This document shows, piece by piece, positions 54,541-63,657 of a stretch of DNA of 64,000 bases (the stretch's first letter is position 1; each line of letters starts with the position of its first letter). Origin of the DNA: JAUNBN01 sp036645935 (lineage in GTDB: Bacteria; Bacillota; Clostridia; Oscillospirales; Ruminococcaceae); assembly GCA_036645935.1 (NCBI GenBank), contig JAVXNE010000001.1, positions 434,001-498,000 on the forward strand. The letters are read 5' to 3'. The translations under genes and the position numbers were made by a program. The notes beneath the pieces were generated by a model that was not told the DNA's origin, ran no database searches, and saw only the letters and a program-made list of their open reading frames with translations.

Positions 54541-54780
54541 ATGAAGTGCCCATATTGCGGCGAAGAAATGGAACAGGGAATTTTGCGGGCAAACGGAAAT
54601 ATACGCTGGATGCCATTGGATGCAAAAGAACCGCTGATTTACTCTCGAGAAAAATACGAGAAACAGCAAGCTGTTTTGTTTCCTCCATACTGGAGTGACA
54701 AAAGCTGGTGCTGCGAAGAAACAATTGCATTTGCCTGTTGCAAGTGCAAAAAAATGATTGTTGATTTTCCCCTAAAATAA
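54541..54780 (+). CDS. Small zinc-ribbon protein (PF20097-like)
   Basis: 79 residues. Two CxxC pairs at the ends, MKCPYCGEEMEQGIL and FACCKCKKMIVDF, would bind one zinc between them. Typical of small proteins common in gut Firmicutes, function unknown. ATG at 54541 with AAGGAAG ten bases upstream; an earlier ATG at 54520 has no ribosome site. Confidence 0.8.
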   Translation: MKCPYCGEEMEQGILRANGNIRWMPLDAKEPLIYSREKYEKQQAVLFPPYWSDKSWCCEETIAFACCKCKKMIVDFPLK

Positions 54781-54974
54781 GCACCTCTTCGCTGTGCCAA
54801 GGTCTGCTGCGCAAAACGGCAACCGCTGATCTCAAAAACAATTACCGCTTCAAAATGGGCTGCCGCGTTTTCGCAGGAAGACTTGGCGTCCCATCTTTTA
54901 TTTGATATAGTGGAAAACAAAGACTTGTTATGTAGGACGAATATCGATTAATAACAACTTGCAAAGGATATGCA

Positions 54975-55535
54975 ATGAAACCTAGAGAATTGCTGAATGC
55001 TCTGACAATTGCAGAAAGATTAAAAGATGCTACACGCCACTGCTACACCTCTCAAGGCAGGCATGAGAGTGTTGCCGAGCACAGTTGGATGATGACGGTA
55101 ATGGCGTATTTTATGAAAGATCAGTTTCCCGACGCCGACATGGACAAGGTGATCCGAATGTGTATAATTCATGATTTGGGCGAAGCTTTTACCGGCGACA
55201 TTCCGTCGTTTGAAAAGACGCAGGCAGACGAAGAAACAGAAGAATCTCTTTTGATGAATTGGGTAAAATCGCTGCCCGAGGAATGTGCAAAAGAAATGAC
55301 GGCGCTCTATGAAGAAATGGCAGAGTGCAGCACGCTTGAAGCTAAAATCTATAAGGCAATTGACGGTCTTGAAGCGGTGATACAACACAATCGCTCTGCC
55401 CTGTCAACTTGGATTCCTAAAGAATATGAGCTCAACAAAACTTACGCCGAAGATAAGGTTGCATTTTCAGAATACCTGACGGCTTTGAGACAATCTGTGA
55501 GAGAAGATACTCTCGCAAAAGTGAGTGAAACTTGA
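54975..55535 (+). CDS. HD-domain hydrolase, YfbR-like 5'-deoxynucleotidase
   Basis: 186 residues. The HD metal site is complete: ESVAEHSWMMTV (first His), MCIIHDLGEAFTGDIPSFEK (His-Asp) and YKAIDGLEAVIQHN (final Asp). This order fits the HD_3 group around E. coli YfbR, which removes phosphate from deoxynucleoside monophosphates. ATG with AAAGGAT upstream. Confidence 0.92.
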   Translation: MKPRELLNALTIAERLKDATRHCYTSQGRHESVAEHSWMMTVMAYFMKDQFPDADMDKVIRMCIIHDLGEAFTGDIPSFEKTQADEETEESLLMNWVKSLPEECAKEMTALYEEMAECSTLEAKIYKAIDGLEAVIQHNRSALSTWIPKEYELNKTYAEDKVAFSEYLTALRQSVREDTLAKVSET

Positions 55536-55820
55536 TTCTCGACCCCACGACACGCTCTTGTGTTTTATCTGCAAAACCCGCCCGCCGTTATCCCCTCACT
55601 CATGTTAACCCCGAAGCTTTTAAATATCGCATCCGGACGGGAGTTATATGGCTTAAACTCTATACAGCTGTGACTTGTAACGCGATCTGGGATTACCCCC
55701 TCCCCGGTGTGCTTTTGCTCTTTGTTTACAAAACACATCCTGCTTTACCCGCTCAAGCTCTGCAAAAACAGAACCTATCGATATGCCGCTCCGCGAAAAA
55801 GCGGCAGAGTGGAGGCACTT

Positions 55821-56792
55821 ATGATTGAAATTGTATTTAACGACAGCGCTTGTGGCAGCCTCAAGATGGCACAGCATTATGGCGAGGGAAAATATATCGG
55901 TGGCGCCACCAGTGTGATTCTCAGCCATAAGGATGGCAGTGCGCCGACGCAGGAGGAGCTCGAGAGCGCGCAAAAGGCGGAAGAAGAACAAAATCGTTTG
56001 GACTGGAACAACACGAACACGGCTCCTATGGGAGGGAATCCGCAAGATGTTTTCGGGTTCAATTTAATTCTCAGTGTTGGTGATATTTCAGCGGATGACT
56101 TTGCAAACAAGCGGCAAAAGGCCATTGATGGTCTTTGGAACATCTATCCTGATAATCCATCTGATGTATCACTCAATGTTGCGGTCGAATTGCAGAAAAC
56201 GCTCAAAATTATTCGTGAACGGGCATTGCGCGGCGAAGGTATCCGAATCTGGTACAGCAATCAGCCGGATGAACTGTGTGGTCTATACTGGTTTATGTCC
56301 GAGCTAAGGCCACTTGAGACATATTTGGGAACGGTATTCATCGCAAAGCTGCCCGAGCACGAATATCGCGACGATAACACCGTGGTCAGTCATAGTTCAT
56401 GGGGAGAGATTTCTCCAGGGGAATGGCATAGGTATATAGCGCTCGCAGAAACCACGACCGCGGTTTTTCGTTGGCACTGCGCGGCAAAATGGGATATCTT
56501 GCAAGCGGAAAACGCGCCTTTGCGCGCCGTGATCAATGGACAGCTCATAGGCGTTCCTGAAACGATTTACGATTATCTTATCTGCCGTGAAATCGCGCTG
56601 GAAGGCGTCGAATTTCAAGAAGTCGTGATTGTTGGACGCGTGCTGGGTAAATACCGGCTCGGCATTGGGGACGCTTGGATTGCGCACCGCATTGAAAAAA
56701 TGATTGACGAGGGCAAGCTGACAGTTGTCAGCGGCCCCGCAAAAGACATGCCGATTTACCATCGAATATTAAAAAAGAATCGCATGTTGTAA
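55821..56792 (+). CDS. DUF1835/DUF3658-type protein
   Basis: 323 residues. Begins IEIVFNDSACGSLKMAQHYG, an opening seen in DUF1835 proteins, and the C-terminal part (GVPETIYDYLICREI to VVIVGRVLGKYRLGIGDAWIAHRIEKMIDEGKLTVV) matches DUF3658. Role unknown; these proteins are scattered in Firmicutes, often as lone genes in accessory regions. ATG at 55821 with GGAGG six bases upstream. Confidence 0.85.
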   Translation: MIEIVFNDSACGSLKMAQHYGEGKYIGGATSVILSHKDGSAPTQEELESAQKAEEEQNRLDWNNTNTAPMGGNPQDVFGFNLILSVGDISADDFANKRQKAIDGLWNIYPDNPSDVSLNVAVELQKTLKIIRERALRGEGIRIWYSNQPDELCGLYWFMSELRPLETYLGTVFIAKLPEHEYRDDNTVVSHSSWGEISPGEWHRYIALAETTTAVFRWHCAAKWDILQAENAPLRAVINGQLIGVPETIYDYLICREIALEGVEFQEVVIVGRVLGKYRLGIGDAWIAHRIEKMIDEGKLTVVSGPAKDMPIYHRILKKNRML

Positions 56793-56921
56793 ATTCGGGG
56801 GATTGGCTTTAATTGGCTTTATATCAACACAGCTCTCTGACATTTTGAGCAGTGCGAAGAATGGCAAACACAGGCGTTTTGCTCATCGCTAATCAAGCGA
56901 AAATATGGAGGTTGTAAAGGC

Positions 56922-57482
56922 ATGAATCACAAGGGGACCATCTTAATTGAAACAGAGCGGCTCATCTTGAGAAAATTCCGATTGGGGGACAGTCCCGCAG
57001 CTTTTCGCAATTGGACAAGTGATGACAACGTGACAAAGTTTTTGAGATGGCCAACCCACCCCAATAGTGAAACCACCGAAAAAATCATCAAAATATGGGT
57101 AGAGAGTTACGAGGACAAAAAAAATTACCTCTGGGCAATCGTCCCAAAAAACAATGACGACGAGCCTGTCGGCACGCTTCGCGCTGGCGCTCAAAATGAA
57201 GAGTTGGGAATCATGCATATCGGCTACTGCATCGGAAGCAGATGGTGGAACAAGGGGATCACATCCGAGGCCTTTGGCGCCATCATTCCCTTTCTGTTTG
57301 ATGAAGTTAAGGCGAACAGAATCGAATCTCAGCACGACCCGCTCAACCCCAATTCCGGCAAGGTAATGACAAAATGTGGTCTTACGTATGAGGGAACTTT
57401 GCGCAAAGCCGATATCAGCAATCGGGGGATTGTCGATGCGGCGATATACAGCTTGCTGGCAGACGAATACCGCGCAAAGTGA
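56922..57482 (+). CDS. GNAT acetyltransferase, RimJ/RimL-like
   Basis: 186 residues. N-terminal TERLILRKFRLGDSPAAFRNWTSD, mid AIVPKNNDDEPVGTL, acetyl-CoA loop GYCIGSRWWNKGITSEAFGAII and C-terminal NPNSGKVMTKCGLTYEGTLRKA are those of RimJ/RimL-type N-acetyltransferases; the acceptor could be a protein N-terminus or a small amine. Ribosome site GGAGG. Confidence 0.93.
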   Translation: MNHKGTILIETERLILRKFRLGDSPAAFRNWTSDDNVTKFLRWPTHPNSETTEKIIKIWVESYEDKKNYLWAIVPKNNDDEPVGTLRAGAQNEELGIMHIGYCIGSRWWNKGITSEAFGAIIPFLFDEVKANRIESQHDPLNPNSGKVMTKCGLTYEGTLRKADISNRGIVDAAIYSLLADEYRAK

Positions 57483-57587
57483 GTGCGGGCTCTTCTCACG
57501 CTCTATGCCGGCAAGCACAGCTGTCCTGCGTTTGTCGTCGCAGAAAGCAGTGACCGATAGTGTGAATTGGGACGAAGGGGTGTACCG

Positions 57588-58325
57588 ATGATTTGTGCCA
57601 AAGCAGCACTGCTGTTCGACAATTGGGATGAGGCGCTCATATGGTCGTGCCTGCAAGGCTATATGGGCACCATGTCGGCGGATGATGAGCACAACCCTCG
57701 GTCCGCTGTAATCGATATCGGGGACTTTTGCTTCTGTGCGGGAACGCCTGATGAAAATCTATTTTGTTCGATCACCGGATCTAAATTATTAGTGCCAAAA
57801 GATGGTGCTTGGGGAAGCGCTATTGAGCACTTTTTTGGTAAAAGAGCAAAGAAGACATTGCGTTACGCGACCAAAAAAGAACCCGCTGTCTTTTGTAAAA
57901 ACAAGCTGATCTCATACGTTGCGGCACTTGATGCTTGTTATGATCTCACATTGTTCAACAGAGAAACCTTTGAAGCCGCGCTTAGAGAGCGCTGGTCTGC
58001 GGATCTGTGCTCTCAGTTTAGAGATTACGCAGATTATCAGAGCCGCGCGATAGGCGTCGCTGTCTTGCATCAAGGCAATTTAGTCGCGGGCGCTTCGCCA
58101 TACGCAATATACAGAAATGGAATTGAAATAGAAATAGACACACACCCGGAATACCGTTGCCAGGGTCTTGCAACGGTGTGCGGCGCGAAGTTGATATTGG
58201 ACTGTCTTTCTCGAAACATCTATCCGAGTTGGGATGCCCATGATTTGCGCTCGGTACATCTCGCGGAGAAGCTGGGTTATCATCTTTCTCACCCATACAT
58301 CACCTATGAGATTGAGCCTGAATAG
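57588..58325 (+). CDS. GNAT acetyltransferase of the ZmaR-like group (PF12746)
   Basis: 245 residues. An N-terminal module (CLQGYMGTMSADDEHNPRSAVIDIGDFCFCAGTP) is followed by a GNAT fold whose loop reads EIEIDTHPEYRCQGLATVCGAKLILDCL, then the end SVHLAEKLGYHL. Proteins of this group acetylate antibiotics such as zwittermicin in some cases, but most are of unknown substrate. ATG at 57588 with AAGGGGTG upstream. Confidence 0.92.
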   Translation: MICAKAALLFDNWDEALIWSCLQGYMGTMSADDEHNPRSAVIDIGDFCFCAGTPDENLFCSITGSKLLVPKDGAWGSAIEHFFGKRAKKTLRYATKKEPAVFCKNKLISYVAALDACYDLTLFNRETFEAALRERWSADLCSQFRDYADYQSRAIGVAVLHQGNLVAGASPYAIYRNGIEIEIDTHPEYRCQGLATVCGAKLILDCLSRNIYPSWDAHDLRSVHLAEKLGYHLSHPYITYEIEPE

Positions 58326-58543
58326 AGGATGAGGTTCAACCTCCTCTCTCTTTTTGTTGCCCGGCTCTGATTGATCGAAACAGCTTTCCATTCGCTTCGA
58401 TATTTGAATGGGCAATTTCGCGAGCTCACAGTGACTCTTATCCCCCGCTGAAACGGAACAAGATAACTCCCTCTTTTTTGCTTTGTTATCTCAACCGCTG
58501 CTATTACTTTTTGCAGTGTCACGTTGCGCGCTCACAAAAAAAA

Positions 58544-58568
58544 TGATCCGCCGCATTTGCGACGGATC
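58544..58568 (+). terminator. Intrinsic terminator
   Basis: GATCCGcCGCA, TT, TGCGaCGGATC, then TTTCGTTTTTT. Marks the end of the accessory gene block. Confidence 0.85.
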
Positions 58569-58907
58569 GTTTCGTTTTTTGCAGAAATACACACATGAAA
58601 CAATAGGCCTGATCGGCAAATTATCTCTTGCTGTTTTAGCAAGCTCTTTCTATGGTGTGTTGGGTAGTCCTTGCCTATGCTATGGTAATCGGGCGAAAAG
58701 CCTTTAGTCGTGGTGTTTTTCTAATGGTAGGGTAATTTTTATTACCTATGATATTCGATGGTATACTAGTGAGGTATAAGACCTCTTTGGGCGTGGGGTG
58801 TTGATTTTCTGTTGCTCTTTCGGGCATACCCCCGGAGGGGGAACACCGCCGCCGCTATCAGACCGGGGGAGTAGCTTAAATTGCCGCAAGGAATAAAAGC
58901 CTTTTTC

Positions 58908-59170
58908 TAGCTACCCTACTAGCTACACTGCAAAAAAGCACATGGTTACAGCGTTTTCGGGCATTTGGGGTAGCTAGGGTAGCTATTCCTTCTCTTTTAG
59001 ACAAAAAAACAAAAGAGAGAGTATATAGGGATAGAGATATATAGAGTAGGAACGATTTAGATACCCTAGCTACCCTTTTTCCGTTAAACCCCCATGATTA
59101 CAGCGTTTATCGAGTGTAGCTAATAGGGTAGCTAAATTTTGTAGCCGCCCTTATCGGGTGTTAGCTACCC
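58908..59170. repeat. Array of TAGCTACCC / GGGTAGCTA motifs
   Basis: At least six copies in both directions: 58908-58916, 58968-58976 (GGGTAGCTA), 58977-58985, 59067-59075, 59126-59134 and 59162-59170, plus shorter GTAGCTA/TAGCTAC relatives at 58920 and 59116. Two larger direct repeats (58941-58985 and 59093-59134) share CATG(G/A)TTACAGCGTTT and end in the motif. Looks like binding sites of an element-encoded protein, such as a replication initiator, integrase arm site or repressor. Confidence 0.8.
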
Positions 59171-59266
59171 TGTGGTCTAGTTGGTGTGCCGAATGGTGCA
59201 AAACACAACATATAGTATTTATAAGAAGAATAAGAACTATATATGGAATTTTTCTTGCAATATCTC
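59171..59266. other. Upstream part of the phage-module control region
   Basis: Sequence between the motif array and the promoter. No further repeat or gene seen. Confidence 0.4.
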
Positions 59267-59295
59267 TTGACACAGCCTATTGTTTGGTGTATAAT
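59267..59295 (+). promoter_or_regulatory. Consensus sigma-A promoter of the phage module
   Basis: TTGACA, 17 bases, TATAAT, both hexamers perfect. Transcription would start near 59302. Confidence 0.9.
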
Positions 59296-59347
59296 AATGA
59301 CGTAAAAGATTTTCGCAATCTCTTTATGATAATAAAGTTTTTGTATG

Positions 59348-59400
59348 GTGCGTTATCGCACAGAGCTTAGCTCTGAACGGTAGCGCACTTTTTTTATTTT
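59348..59400 (+). terminator. Leader terminator (attenuator candidate)
   Basis: Outer stem GTGCGTTATCG/CGGTAGCGCAC (11 pairs, two G-U) and inner stem CAGAGC/GCTCTG, followed by TTTTTTTATTTTG. It stands about 45 bases after the predicted transcript start and 18 bases before the first start codon, so the module can only be expressed by read-through or antitermination. Confidence 0.85.
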
Positions 59401-59418
59401 GTTTAAGGAGGTTATGAC

Positions 59419-59694
59419 ATGACAGACGAAGAAAAAATTGCTTTTGAGAAAGAGGTTAAGGCTAAAATTGCTGAGGAGAACCGGAGGAAAAAAGCCGAAT
59501 GGAGAGAGTCTCATCGAGATGAAATTCGAGCATACGACAGACGATATTATAAAAACTTAAAGGAAATGAAAATTTTGGCACAGGCTTCGGAAATCCTAGC
59601 TCAGCGAAAACTGGAAGAAGCGGAAAACCAAAAACTAGCCGAGGAACTCGTTGCCGCTGCATTGATAATGGGAGGAGGGGCGAACCATGATTGA
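59419..59694 (+). CDS. Small coiled-coil protein
   Basis: 91 residues, strongly charged (Lys, Glu, Arg) and helical (KAKIAEENRRKKAEWRESHRDEIRAYDRRYYKNLKEMKILAQASEIL), ending in a glycine patch. Not recognised; resembles small helical proteins at the front of phage and plasmid operons. Ribosome site AAGGAGG. Overlaps the next start by eight bases. Confidence 0.8.
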   Translation: MTDEEKIAFEKEVKAKIAEENRRKKAEWRESHRDEIRAYDRRYYKNLKEMKILAQASEILAQRKLEEAENQKLAEELVAAALIMGGGANHD

Positions 59695-59887
59695 AAATGA
59701 TTTTCGGTACGATGGCATACTGTACCTGTCCCCTGCTCTTTTTCAGAAGTTCAGCGGCTTATCGCGAGACTTCATTTATAAGGGATTGCACGATGGAACT
59801 ATTCCGTCAATCAAATGCGGCAAGAACTTCAAAATTAACGTGCTAGCTTATTTAAGACGAGTTCGAGGTGAGGAAGGTGAACGGTAA
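59687..59887 (+). CDS. Excisionase-like HTH protein
   Basis: 66 residues. Short winged-helix pattern FQKFSGLSRDFIYKGLHDGTIPSIKCGKNFKINVLAYLRRV, as in MerR-type excisionases (helix-turn-helix, then a basic wing). Likely a directionality or regulatory factor of the element. The ribosome site is inside the upstream gene (GGGAGGAGGGG). Confidence 0.8.
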   Translation: MIENDFRYDGILYLSPALFQKFSGLSRDFIYKGLHDGTIPSIKCGKNFKINVLAYLRRVRGEEGER

Positions 59888-61424
59888 CGATGGACTCAAA
59901 AAAAAACAGTACTCCGCCAGCGAACTCGATGCCCTCCTTGCCGATGATGTTAAGTCAAAAACTGTAAATGACGAGGAAACAAAACCGCCCAAGCGAACTT
60001 ACAGCGAAAAGCTTTTGGAAATTGTTGATTCCGCAGGTACAGAGTTTTTTCACACCGACCGCAACGAACCATTTGCTTCTATTCCAGTTGAGGGTCATTG
60101 CGAAATCCACAGTTTGGGAAGCAAAGCATTTCGAGCAAGAATCGCTGGTTGGTATTATCAATCTACAGGAAAAACCATTCCCAGCAATGCTATGTCGGAA
60201 GCTATTGAAGTCATGACCTCGTCCGCATTGTACGGTGATGATGTTCCTGTTATTCTGCACACACGGATAGCCGGAACAAAGGATAGTTTGTTCTACGATT
60301 TGGCTGACAGCGAATGGAGCGTGATTCATGTTACACCCGGAAGATGGACAGTTACCAATAGACTTCCTCCCATGTTCCGGCGATATACACATCAGCTACC
60401 ACAGGTTATGCCACAACCCGGTGGCGATGTTAAAGAAATTTTACGATTCGTAGCAATCAAGAAACACCGTTTTTTGTTTCTTTGTTGGTTGATTTGTTCG
60501 TTTGTTGCGGATATTCCTGTTCCAATTTTGGTATCTTATGGCGAAAAAGGTTCGTCAAAAACAACCACCTCGGAGTTTGAAAAGTCCTTGCTCGACCCTT
60601 CGTTGTTAAAGACTCTATCACTAACAAAGGACTCACGGTCTTTGCTTGTAAACCTTCTTGAGCATCACTTTGTGCCTTTTGATAATGCGTCCTATATTGA
60701 CGAAGACACCAGTGACTCTCTTTGTCGGGCAATTACCGGGGGTGGTATTCAACAGCGTACTTTATACACCAACGATGAGTCAAGCATTTTTTCTGTTCAA
60801 AGAGTCTTAGCAATAAACGGTATAAACAATGTTGCCACTCGCCCCGACTTGCTAGATAGAAGCATTTTGATGGAATTAGAGCGAATTTCAGAAGACAATC
60901 GAAAAGAATTGGCTGAAATTCAATCTGATTTTGAAAAAGCAAAGGCTTCTATACTGGGCGGCATATTTGACACATTGGCGGCGGTTATGGAAATCTATCC
61001 CTCGGTAAAACTCAGCACTTTGCCGAGAATGGCAGACTTCGCCCGGTGGGGCTTCGCCATTGGTGAAGCCCTCGAAGCTGGCGGCGGCGAACGCTTTTTA
61101 CAAGAATACGCCGAAAATCGTGAAACTCAGAACGCCGAAGCAATTGCCAATGACCCGGTAGCAGCTCTCATTCTCGCACTCATGTCCGTTCGTAATGAGT
61201 GGCACGGAGGTGCGGCGTTACTGCTTCACGAATTGCGAAAAATTGCGCCCGAGAATGGTGTAAGCACAACGGTCAAGTCATTCCCGCCGGACGCAACGAG
61301 ACTTTCTAAACGTCTTAATGGCATTCGCAGCAATCTTGAAGCAGCCGGGGTTTCATTTGAACGATATAAAAGTAACGGCACGGCCGGACTACGATTTACA
61401 AGGAGGAATCAAAATGGAGAATAA
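59877..61424 (+). CDS. P-loop ATPase, helicase/primase-like phage or plasmid protein
   Basis: 515 residues. Walker A SYGEKGSSKTTTSEFEKS and a following acidic strand VPFDNASYIDEDTS place it among P-loop ATPases; position and length fit SF3/DUF927-like replication helicases, though the SF3 signature is not clear. N-terminal 60 residues are a charged linker. GTG at 59877 with GAGGTG six bases ahead is preferred; a GTG at 59868 is possible. Probably melts or loads at the repeat array upstream. Overlaps both neighbours by 11 bases. Confidence 0.75.
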   Translation: MNGNDGLKKKQYSASELDALLADDVKSKTVNDEETKPPKRTYSEKLLEIVDSAGTEFFHTDRNEPFASIPVEGHCEIHSLGSKAFRARIAGWYYQSTGKTIPSNAMSEAIEVMTSSALYGDDVPVILHTRIAGTKDSLFYDLADSEWSVIHVTPGRWTVTNRLPPMFRRYTHQLPQVMPQPGGDVKEILRFVAIKKHRFLFLCWLICSFVADIPVPILVSYGEKGSSKTTTSEFEKSLLDPSLLKTLSLTKDSRSLLVNLLEHHFVPFDNASYIDEDTSDSLCRAITGGGIQQRTLYTNDESSIFSVQRVLAINGINNVATRPDLLDRSILMELERISEDNRKELAEIQSDFEKAKASILGGIFDTLAAVMEIYPSVKLSTLPRMADFARWGFAIGEALEAGGGERFLQEYAENRETQNAEAIANDPVAALILALMSVRNEWHGGAALLLHELRKIAPENGVSTTVKSFPPDATRLSKRLNGIRSNLEAAGVSFERYKSNGTAGLRFTRRNQNGE

Positions 61425-61983
61425 TTCCTATTTCGCACAGGAAATGGCAACAGAACTAGCCGCTGAAAAACATAAAAACGGATATACGTCCAAGCTCTAT
61501 AAGGCTCAATCGGACGAACACAAAGGTAATCAGCTTGTTGCCGACATTCATAGTAAGCGTGAAATCTTACAGAAAACAACACTCCGTCCAAGACTTGATT
61601 TGAAAGACACGTCCGCAGTGCAAGAACGGACGTGGGAATATATGAAAGCAACAGAGATTGCAAAGGTTTTCCCAAGTGTGTCTGGACTTGCTTTGGCTTT
61701 TGGGTGTTCTAGGCAGAATTTGAATCAGTTTTTGCTTGCGCACCCTAATCACGCAACAAGCGATTTTATTCAGCAGGTCAAGGAAGGATTTGCTGATATT
61801 ATCTGCAATGCGGGACTTTATGGTAGCGCAAATCCCATTATGTCTGTGTTCGTTTTGAAGAACAACCATGGCTTTGTTGACCGACTGGATGTTGCCCCGG
61901 TTGTCCAAAACACATTCGACACCGACAGCATCGATGTTGAAGCAATCCGCAAGCGGTATCTGCTCGATGATACCGAAGAATAG
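61414..61983 (+). CDS. Terminase small subunit-like protein
   Basis: 189 residues. An HTH (PSVSGLALAFGCSRQNLNQFL) and the later YGSANPIMSVFVLKNNHGFVDR, an arrangement that is typical of phage small terminases and DNA-packaging gp3-like proteins that recognise the packaging site. Ribosome site GGAGG seven bases before ATG at 61414. No large terminase follows, which is unexpected; a DNA-binding regulator is the alternative. Confidence 0.65.
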   Translation: MENNSYFAQEMATELAAEKHKNGYTSKLYKAQSDEHKGNQLVADIHSKREILQKTTLRPRLDLKDTSAVQERTWEYMKATEIAKVFPSVSGLALAFGCSRQNLNQFLLAHPNHATSDFIQQVKEGFADIICNAGLYGSANPIMSVFVLKNNHGFVDRLDVAPVVQNTFDTDSIDVEAIRKRYLLDDTEE

Positions 61984-62060
61984 CGTCTTTGTCAAAATGC
62001 TTGCTCTTTTCAAGGAGTTTGCAATACACAACAACTAATATTTTTAGGAGGAAATTTACA

Positions 62061-62666
62061 ATGAAGCGAAATCATTATTCCAACGTTTTGAGGGCTATGC
62101 GTCTCCATTACGCTAAAACCAATGAAGCACATGATATTTACTCAAAAGCAATCCAAAAGGTAGATGAACTTTTGAGGAGCGATGAAATCACTCGAACCGT
62201 CTATGACCGTGAAGTCGATTCGGCACAGGTGGAGTTCAACTCGACCCTTAAGGAGCTTATCTCAAAAGCAAAAAGTCAACTTGTTCCCGAATTTGAAGCT
62301 ATGCGGCAGATTGCACGTCAACAGGCAGTTAAAGCACCTACACCCGAAATTGTAAGTACTTTGCAACTCTTGGGTATGCTCGACAAGCTGACACCAACAC
62401 AGCTTAGTTTGTATGTAGAGCAACTGTCGGATTGCTCCTTGGCTATGCAAATGTTATCTCAAATTGCAATGAAACACGACCTGCGTTTAATTGTAGAGGA
62501 GCCGGAACATCGTTTGCGCTACTCGATGTTTTTGAAGACCATGTTGCAAACTTTTTGGCTAACTATAAAGGCACGGAGGGGAATTTGTCTTTTTCTGTCC
62601 GCAAAATGTTGCCGTATTTACAAACCGAAGATACCTTTACGGAACAGGGTGGCACAAAGCGCATAG
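62061..62666 (+). CDS. Phage protein of unknown function, 5' part of a frame-broken gene
   Basis: ATG at 62061 with AGGAGG upstream. Residues 1-155 are coherent, helical and charged (AHDIYSKAIQKVDELL through LSDCSLAMQMLSQIAMKHDLRLIVEEPEHRL). From about 62513 the product in this frame becomes rich in Cys, Arg and Lys and looks like noise, while the -1 frame continues sensibly. Either sequence error, decay or programmed -1 frameshifting. Confidence 0.6.
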   Translation: MKRNHYSNVLRAMRLHYAKTNEAHDIYSKAIQKVDELLRSDEITRTVYDREVDSAQVEFNSTLKELISKAKSQLVPEFEAMRQIARQQAVKAPTPEIVSTLQLLGMLDKLTPTQLSLYVEQLSDCSLAMQMLSQIAMKHDLRLIVEEPEHRLRYSMFLKTMLQTFWLTIKARRGICLFLSAKCCRIYKPKIPLRNRVAQSA

Positions 62667-62932
62667 ACCTTGCGTTTTGGGGTGAATTCGTTGGGGACGG
62701 TAGCCCGAATGTCTATGACGAAGATTCTGCTTTGTCAGATAAACCCCGAGTTCTTTATTTTTTCAAAGACACTGATGGTCTTCTTTCTTATATTAACAAA
62801 GAGACAGAAGGTAAATCCGGCTCTAGTATCGAGGAAACCATAAATGAGATTTTGGCGAATTGTCCCGAAAGCTACGGAGCGGCTTATCGAAACTACAAAG
62901 CGAGTGGCGAAAAAGTCTCTTTGAATGAGTAA
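62513..62932 (+). CDS. 3' part of the frame-broken phage gene
   Basis: 140 codons in the -1 frame relative to the gene at 62061 without a start of its own: FALLDVFEDHVANFLANYKG, then FSVRKMLPYLQTEDTF, then DLAFWGEFVGDG and a helical end (IEETINEILANCPES). The joined product would be about 290 residues. Family not recognised. Confidence 0.6.
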   Translation, partial: FALLDVFEDHVANFLANYKGTEGNLSFSVRKMLPYLQTEDTFTEQGGTKRIDLAFWGEFVGDGSPNVYDEDSALSDKPRVLYFFKDTDGLLSYINKETEGKSGSSIEETINEILANCPESYGAAYRNYKASGEKVSLNE

Positions 62933-62959
62933 AAGGACACTTACACAGGAGGAATACCG

Positions 62960-63286
62960 ATGGGTAGTATAAAACTGAAATGGTACTATACGGAACTGGT
63001 CGAGCATTATTTTCGCATGGCTGTGCGTTATACGAAGGTATCACGTCAAACGCCAAAAGACTGGTTCGTTTTCACTCGGTCTTGGATTGGGATGCAATCC
63101 GCTGAGGATAAAAAATTTATCCTTTCCGTGTTTGCTTATCAGTTCCGACACACTGTAGATGGGCTAAATGCCTTTGCGTGTGAAGAACCTGTGCCGTTGC
63201 AAGCTAAACGTGAGCGACTGGCACTGCTCGAAAAGCAATTCGCTATAGACGCTGGGCTATTCGATGAAAACGCTAACGAAGAATAA
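62960..63286 (+). CDS. Small phage protein of unknown function
   Basis: 108 residues, rich in aromatics at the start (LKWYYTELVEHYFRMAVRYT) and acidic at the end. Not recognised. ATG with AGGAGGAAT upstream. Its place just before a tail-chaperone gene suggests a tail or head-tail role. Confidence 0.75.
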   Translation: MGSIKLKWYYTELVEHYFRMAVRYTKVSRQTPKDWFVFTRSWIGMQSAEDKKFILSVFAYQFRHTVDGLNAFACEEPVPLQAKRERLALLEKQFAIDAGLFDENANEE

Positions 63287-63306
63287 AAAACAGGAGGAAT
63301 TTTATC

Positions 63307-63639
63307 ATGTCAAGTAAAATCACATTCACTTATAAGGACAAACCGTATGCTCTTGAGTTCACACGCAATTCTATCAAGCAGATGGAGAGCAAAGGCTTCG
63401 TTGCCGAGGACGTTATTTCAAAGCCTATGCTTCTACTTCCCGAACTTTTTGCCGGGTCATTTATTGCAAACCATCGGTTCGTTTCAAGAAAGATAATTGA
63501 CGAAATTTATTCGCAGTTTGATGATAAAGGCGAACTGTTGGGCGAACTCTGTGCTATGTTTGCAGAGGTAGTTGAAGAATTCGTAAACGACCTTGAACGG
63601 AAAAACAATGGTCTGAGCTGGGAGCGCACCCAAAATTAG
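63307..63639 (+). CDS. Phage tail assembly chaperone-like protein (DUF5055)
   Basis: 110 residues. ITFTYKDKPYALEFTRNSIKQMESKGFVAEDVI, then LPELFAGSFIANHRFVSRKIIDEIYSQF, fits the DUF5055 family of Firmicutes tail chaperones, which coat the tape measure protein during tail assembly. Ribosome site AGGAGG. It is followed by a structured RNA and the tape measure gene. Confidence 0.85.
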   Translation: MSSKITFTYKDKPYALEFTRNSIKQMESKGFVAEDVISKPMLLLPELFAGSFIANHRFVSRKIIDEIYSQFDDKGELLGELCAMFAEVVEEFVNDLERKNNGLSWERTQN

Positions 63640-63657
63640 AACACTTTACAGGCGAAA

